Source: Solibacillus faecavium
GTDB lineage: Bacteria; Bacillota; Bacilli; Bacillales_A; Planococcaceae
Direction of reading: 5' to 3'
DNA: 64,000 nt
Assembly: GCF_014836905.1 (NCBI RefSeq)
Contig: NZ_JACSPZ010000010.1
Span: 62,001-126,000 of the forward strand
Below, one piece after another: positions 60,342 through 64,000 of the stretch; position 1 is the first letter of the stretch, and each line of letters begins with the position of its first letter. The position numbers and the translations under genes are program-made. Below the pieces are notes generated by a model. The model worked only from the letters and a program-made list of their open reading frames with translations. It made no database searches and was not told the origin of the DNA.

Positions 60342-62330
60342 ATGAAAATATCAGTAAAATGGAAAATAATAGGGATAGTTATCATGATTATTATTATTGG
60401 CTTAGGATCATTGGCAACCATTAGTTCCATTATTATTTCGAACAAAACAGAAGAAAGCGTTGTGAATCAAAGCAAGACCATTGTGGAACAGTTATCAGCG
60501 AATGTTCAAACGGTTTTAGAAAATTATGGTAACTCTCTTCAAATAATTGCACAATCTGATGAAATTGAAAACTACTATTTGAATAATAGTGTGCTTTTTG
60601 ACGAAGCGGATACAACACTTCGTCAGGATTTTCAAACATTTTTAGCTACATATCCTAATGTATCTGGAATTTATACTGCTGACGTTGACGGGTTGATGTA
60701 TGAGCCACACTTTGATGGTCTCGAAGATATTGATGCGACAACACGCCCTTGGTATCAGCTTGGTCTAGAGAATCCGGATGTCGTAAGCTGGACAGAGCCC
60801 TATTTGGATGCGGCAACTGGTACTTTTACTATTACCGGAGTGACAGGCATAAAAGTAAATGACCAAGTAATCGGGGTACTTGCAGCAGATATTTTATTAA
60901 CAAACTTAACAGAAATGGTTTCAGCAATGGAGCTTGGGTATAACGGATATCCTGTTATTTTTGACAGTACAGGCTTAGCAATTGTCCACCCCGAGCTCGC
61001 GGGTGAGGACTTATCGGGGGAACCGTACGCTAAGCAGTTACTGCAAACAACTGATTCTGCAACTATTAAAGAATCAATAAATAATGTGGAGAGCATTATC
61101 GTTTCAAATCGTATCGATAATGTAGATTGGACCATAGCCACGATTTATGATAAATCCAGTCTCAACAGTACAGCAACTGATATTCAAAAGATTATTTTCT
61201 TAATTACAATCGGAATATTAAGTATTACCTTTATCGTGCTATATTTCTTTATTTCAAAAATTGTTCAACCGCTCTTTACTCTCGGTACATTAATGGGGAA
61301 AGTATCTCAAGGAGATTTAACTGTTCATATTGATGTAAAATCAAAAGATGAAATTGGACGTTTAGCTCATCACTTTAACTCAATGATTGGGGAAATGAAA
61401 AATATTATTAGTATTGTAAAAACTTCTTCCGCACAAGTAGACGATCGCTCACAACATTTAAGTGCGATGGCTGAACAAACGAGTGCCTCTTCCGTACAAG
61501 TGGCACAAGCTGTAAATGAAATAGCAATTAGTGCTGCGAGTACATCTGATAAGGCAGACACTGTAACTGAGCAATCAACAAGTTTAAGCGAGAAAATCAA
61601 CAATATGAACAATCTTTCTACTCAAGTTGAACAAACAACAAAAGAAGCAGCGTCCCTTAATCAGGTGGGTCGTCAGAAGATGGATAACCTTTTAGAAAGC
61701 TTTACAGAAAATGATCAGGAACTAATAGAGCTGACAAAAGTGATTATGTTGTTAGAGTCAAAAATTGGTTCAATCGATTCTATAATGAATACGATTTCCT
61801 CTATATCTTCCCAGACAAATTTACTTGCACTTAATGCTTCCATTGAGGCTGCTCGTGCTGGTGAGCATGGCAAGGGATTTGCGGTTGTTGCAGAGGAGGT
61901 ACGCAAACTAGCTGAACAATCGGCTGAGGCAACAGAATCCGTTAAAAAAACGATTCATCAGCTTCAAAGCCAGTCTCATGATGTGACAATCCGTATGAAT
62001 GAAATGAAGCGGTCTTTTAATGAATCAAATGAGGTCGTTAATACAACAGGCGAACTGTTCGCACAGCTATCTAATTTAATTGACCGTGTAAACCATTCAT
62101 TTATTGCTGTTCATGCAGAAATTGATAATGTAAATAAATACAAAGACCGTGTGCTTGATACAATCGAAGAAATGTCGATGAATTCACAAACAGCCGCTGC
62201 TGCTTGTGAAGAAGTAAGTGCATCGACAGACGAACAGTTACATGCGATTCAATCGGTCGCACAGGCATCAGAGGAATTAAATCAATTGAGCACTGACCTT
62301 GCAACAGCTGTTAGTCGTTTCAAAATTTAA
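60342..62330 (+). CDS. Methyl-accepting chemotaxis protein with dCache sensor
   Basis: 662 residues. TM1 about 9-31, dCache sensor 35-283, TM2 284-304, HAMP 305-357, signalling coiled coil to the end. [20 protein letters not shown] and [20 protein letters not shown] are typical dCache_1 strands that often bind amino acids. Hairpin tip [20 protein letters not shown] with [20 protein letters not shown] contacts CheA/CheW. RBS TTAAGGATG. Monocistronic with a strong terminator. Sensor class differs from the receptor at 11.4 kb. Confidence 0.94.
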   Translation: MKISVKWKIIGIVIMIIIIGLGSLATISSIIISNKTEESVVNQSKTIVEQLSANVQTVLENYGNSLQIIAQSDEIENYYLNNSVLFDEADTTLRQDFQTFLATYPNVSGIYTADVDGLMYEPHFDGLEDIDATTRPWYQLGLENPDVVSWTEPYLDAATGTFTITGVTGIKVNDQVIGVLAADILLTNLTEMVSAMELGYNGYPVIFDSTGLAIVHPELAGEDLSGEPYAKQLLQTTDSATIKESINNVESIIVSNRIDNVDWTIATIYDKSSLNSTATDIQKIIFLITIGILSITFIVLYFFISKIVQPLFTLGTLMGKVSQGDLTVHIDVKSKDEIGRLAHHFNSMIGEMKNIISIVKTSSAQVDDRSQHLSAMAEQTSASSVQVAQAVNEIAISAASTSDKADTVTEQSTSLSEKINNMNNLSTQVEQTTKEAASLNQVGRQKMDNLLESFTENDQELIELTKVIMLLESKIGSIDSIMNTISSISSQTNLLALNASIEAARAGEHGKGFAVVAEEVRKLAEQSAEATESVKKTIHQLQSQSHDVTIRMNEMKRSFNESNEVVNTTGELFAQLSNLIDRVNHSFIAVHAEIDNVNKYKDRVLDTIEEMSMNSQTAAAACEEVSASTDEQLHAIQSVAQASEELNQLSTDLATAVSRFKI

Positions 62331-62353
62331 AGGAAGAAAAGATGTTTCCAAAT

Positions 62354-62402
62354 AAAAGTGCAGCCAGTGTACATTAAATTGTACTTTGGCTGCACTTTTT
62401 AA
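62354..62402 (+). terminator. Terminator of the dCache chemoreceptor gene
   Basis: AAAAGTGCAGCCAG...GTAC pairs with GTACTTTGGCTGCACTTTT, then TTAATT. Confidence 0.85.
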
Positions 62403-62524
62403 TTAGTCTATTCACTCAGATTATTAATGAAATACAAAGCTTTTCTATCAATTTATTGATTATTCTGGTAATAATATGGTATGTTAAAGGAAAATTAACC
62501 CAAATAATTAAAGGAGCTGGATAA

Positions 62525-63460
62525 ATGAAAAGAACTTTTGTATCTCTTAGTATAGCATTGGGATTGTTATTTTCGACAAGTGCCGGCGCAAATGCAGCAA
62601 ACGTACATTACAAAGACGTCAAGAAATCCGATAACTTTTATCCATCTGTTCAATATTTATTGGATCAAAAGGCCATTAGTGGAACTTTGCCTAATTTTAG
62701 ACCTTATGAAAATATTACACGCGGGCAAGTTTCCAGTATATTGACAAAGGCATTGGACAATCGCTTAAAAGAGGTAGAATACTCAGATTTGTATTATGGA
62801 ATCGACTATATAGACGTGCCGAAGACAGATCAATTTTACCCTTATATTGATAGACTGTTCTTTAATGGGATAATGCGTGGCTATACTGTCGGAAATTCTT
62901 CCGACTGGGCATTTGGTATAAATCAACCTTTAACACGCGGACAATTTGCCGGAATCATTATAAAAGCCTATGACATTCCATTAATTCAGCGTCACAGTTA
63001 CAAAGAAAATGGAGCTGTTAAATCGGATATCTTTAACGGCAATTACTTTACGGATCCATGGGGACAACAAATTGCCACACTTGAAACACTCGGAATTATA
63101 TCTGGCTATCAGGATGGCAACTTTAAACCTAGTACGCCCATTAAGCGTTCACAGTTTGCCAATATGCTAGTAAAGGCTGATAGAGATGAGCTAACCTTTT
63201 TTAATCAATCCACTCTTGTGAGGGAATTTATAAAGTTAGGTATTAATGCAGACGTTGCAGTTGAAAAGCTGAAATCCCTTTCAAATAATGAGGTGCTAAA
63301 ATATATCGCTTCTTACAAAGATATTCGTTATATAGATACGGTTAATATGGCGGCAACAGTCCGAAAAGAAGGGGAAATTATATTTAAAGATATTCAAGTG
63401 AAACTTATTGTTTCAAAAGATGCGGATGATAAGTGGCTAATAAATGTAGTTACGAATTAA
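62525..63460 (+). CDS. Secreted SLH-domain protein
   Basis: 311 residues. Signal peptide MKRTFVSLSIALGLLFSTSA with AxA cleavage near residue 25. Three SLH domains follow (about 28-85, 90-160, 163-225): YKDVKKSDNFYPSVQYLLDQ, then FRPYENITRGQVSSILTKAL, and GYQDGNFKPSTPIKRSQFAN are diagnostic. The C-terminal 80 residues (VEKLKSLSNNEVLKYIASYK, then a beta hairpin) match nothing I know. It should bind pyruvylated secondary wall polymer on the cell surface. RBS AAAGGAG; single gene. Confidence 0.88.
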   Translation: MKRTFVSLSIALGLLFSTSAGANAANVHYKDVKKSDNFYPSVQYLLDQKAISGTLPNFRPYENITRGQVSSILTKALDNRLKEVEYSDLYYGIDYIDVPKTDQFYPYIDRLFFNGIMRGYTVGNSSDWAFGINQPLTRGQFAGIIIKAYDIPLIQRHSYKENGAVKSDIFNGNYFTDPWGQQIATLETLGIISGYQDGNFKPSTPIKRSQFANMLVKADRDELTFFNQSTLVREFIKLGINADVAVEKLKSLSNNEVLKYIASYKDIRYIDTVNMAATVRKEGEIIFKDIQVKLIVSKDADDKWLINVVTN

Positions 63461-63529
63461 AGAACTTGCTATTACACTTTAAAATAAGCCTCAAGCCCTT
63501 TCAAGACTTGAAACTTATAATCACTGTCT

Positions 63530-63958
63530 TTAATATTTCTTCACTGGTCTCTCTCTTGGAGTTATATTAATAATATAGTAACCAATGATTAAAATTAATA
63601 TAACTCCTGCGAAAATAAGTGTATCTAATGCAGAATCATGTTCGACAATAATGAGCCGGAGCATTGCCGTAATCCCGATGTACATAAAGTAACGAAGCGG
63701 GAAATGATAATCCTCTTTAAAGTATTTCACAATCATTGTTATAAACTCGAAATACAGAAAGAAAACTAAAATTTTTGCTAAAAAGTATTTATACTCTTGC
63801 TTCCCACTGTTAATTATAAACTTTAAAAACTCGACCATCTCGACGATGAGCATGACGCATAGAGCTAACGCCAGTACCGTTAAACCAATATTCAAAATGA
63901 CTTGCAAAACTTTTGGGATTAATTCTTTGAATGGCTTAGGATTGGTTAAAAGCTTCAT
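63530..63958 (-). CDS. psiE: PsiE family membrane protein
   Basis: 142 residues with four helices. KVLQVILNIGLTVLALALCV, EYKYFLAKILVFFLYFEFIT, PLRYFMYIGITAMLRLIIVE and DTLIFAGVILILIIGYYIIN follow the PsiE (phosphate-starvation-inducible E; B. subtilis YrkR-like) layout. Function unknown; in E. coli it is induced by phosphate starvation. Start ATG 63958 is eight bases after GGAGG; a GTG three codons upstream overlaps the RBS. Convergent with the SLH gene. Confidence 0.88.
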   Translation of the reverse strand: MKLLTNPKPFKELIPKVLQVILNIGLTVLALALCVMLIVEMVEFLKFIINSGKQEYKYFLAKILVFFLYFEFITMIVKYFKEDYHFPLRYFMYIGITAMLRLIIVEHDSALDTLIFAGVILILIIGYYIINITPRERPVKKY

Positions 63959-64000
63959 TGTACACACCTCCAGATGTTATATTTTCAGATTATTCCATCT

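Noticed and set aside
1-64000. CRISPR arrays, tRNA or rRNA genes, prophage or toxin-antitoxin modules
   Set aside because: Reading both strands I saw no regularly spaced identical repeats, no cloverleaf-like GC blocks and no phage genes. The XRE/DUF6773 pair lacks toxin features.

Overview
The window is AT-rich and carries strong AGGAGG-type ribosome binding sites, frequent GTG and TTG starts, lipoprotein signal peptides, SLH-domain surface proteins and many orthologues of Bacillus subtilis genes (hflX, yeeI, ahpCF, bmrCD-like, psiE, rlmA). This fits a Gram-positive Bacillales chromosome, most likely Planococcaceae (Lysinibacillus/Solibacillus type). The genus is inferred from gene content and repeat style, not proven. 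There is no prophage, plasmid or rRNA region; it is ordinary chromosome with a few decayed genes and dispersed repeats.

Layout. 0-14 kb: start of a POT peptide transporter, hflX, a methyltransferase, the DUF47-pit phosphate pair, an MMPL exporter, a 21-nt periodic array, an AI-2E family permease, an M3 peptidase, a chemoreceptor with a stray chemoreceptor tail beside it, and yeeI. 14-20 kb: relic of a zinc metallopeptidase, an ECF sigma / membrane anti-sigma pair, a low-Mr phosphatase, plsC, an NAD-dependent epimerase with rlmA, and a polysaccharide deacetylase. 20-31 kb: first composite repeat with an IS1182-like remnant, SDR, two orphan family-5 solute-binding lipoproteins, NERD protein, HAD nucleotidase, TSUP permease, a short copy of the repeat, DinB, a DNA glycosylase, an amidohydrolase and a GerMN-like lipoprotein. 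31-38 kb: a bmrCD-like heterodimeric drug exporter behind a long leader with two mini-ORFs and two tandem terminators, then a second MMPL exporter divergent from a MerR/B12-domain regulator. 38-45 kb: CueP-like lipoprotein, ahpC and ahpF with a PerR-like box, two tandem 40-residue protein genes, DUF948 protein and an SLH-SH3-NlpC/P60 hydrolase. 45-54 kb: MerR plus BmrA-like ABC exporter, inverted copy of the composite repeat, PadR with its HAAS/DUF4097 partner, membrane protein, FAD oxidoreductase, PH-domain protein and a PAS-GGDEF-EAL protein. 54-64 kb: a GNAT gene behind a translation-attenuator leader, M20 hydrolase, more GNATs, a DUF6773/XRE pair, relic of a PQQ-type sugar dehydrogenase, a dCache chemoreceptor, an SLH protein and psiE.

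Recurring theme: drug or stress export modules (two MMPLs, BmrCD-like, BmrA-like), each next to a local regulator or an RNA leader. The most notable non-coding signals are (1) a leader peptide with two mutually exclusive perfect hairpins that bury or free the GNAT ribosome binding site, (2) the bmrCD leader with tandem attenuator-like terminators, (3) a family of palindromic repeats with an unusual end topology, two of them fused to the same deleted transposase remnant, (4) a 21-nt periodic TTAG array, and (5) the tandem 40-residue genes with a dyad-rich upstream region.
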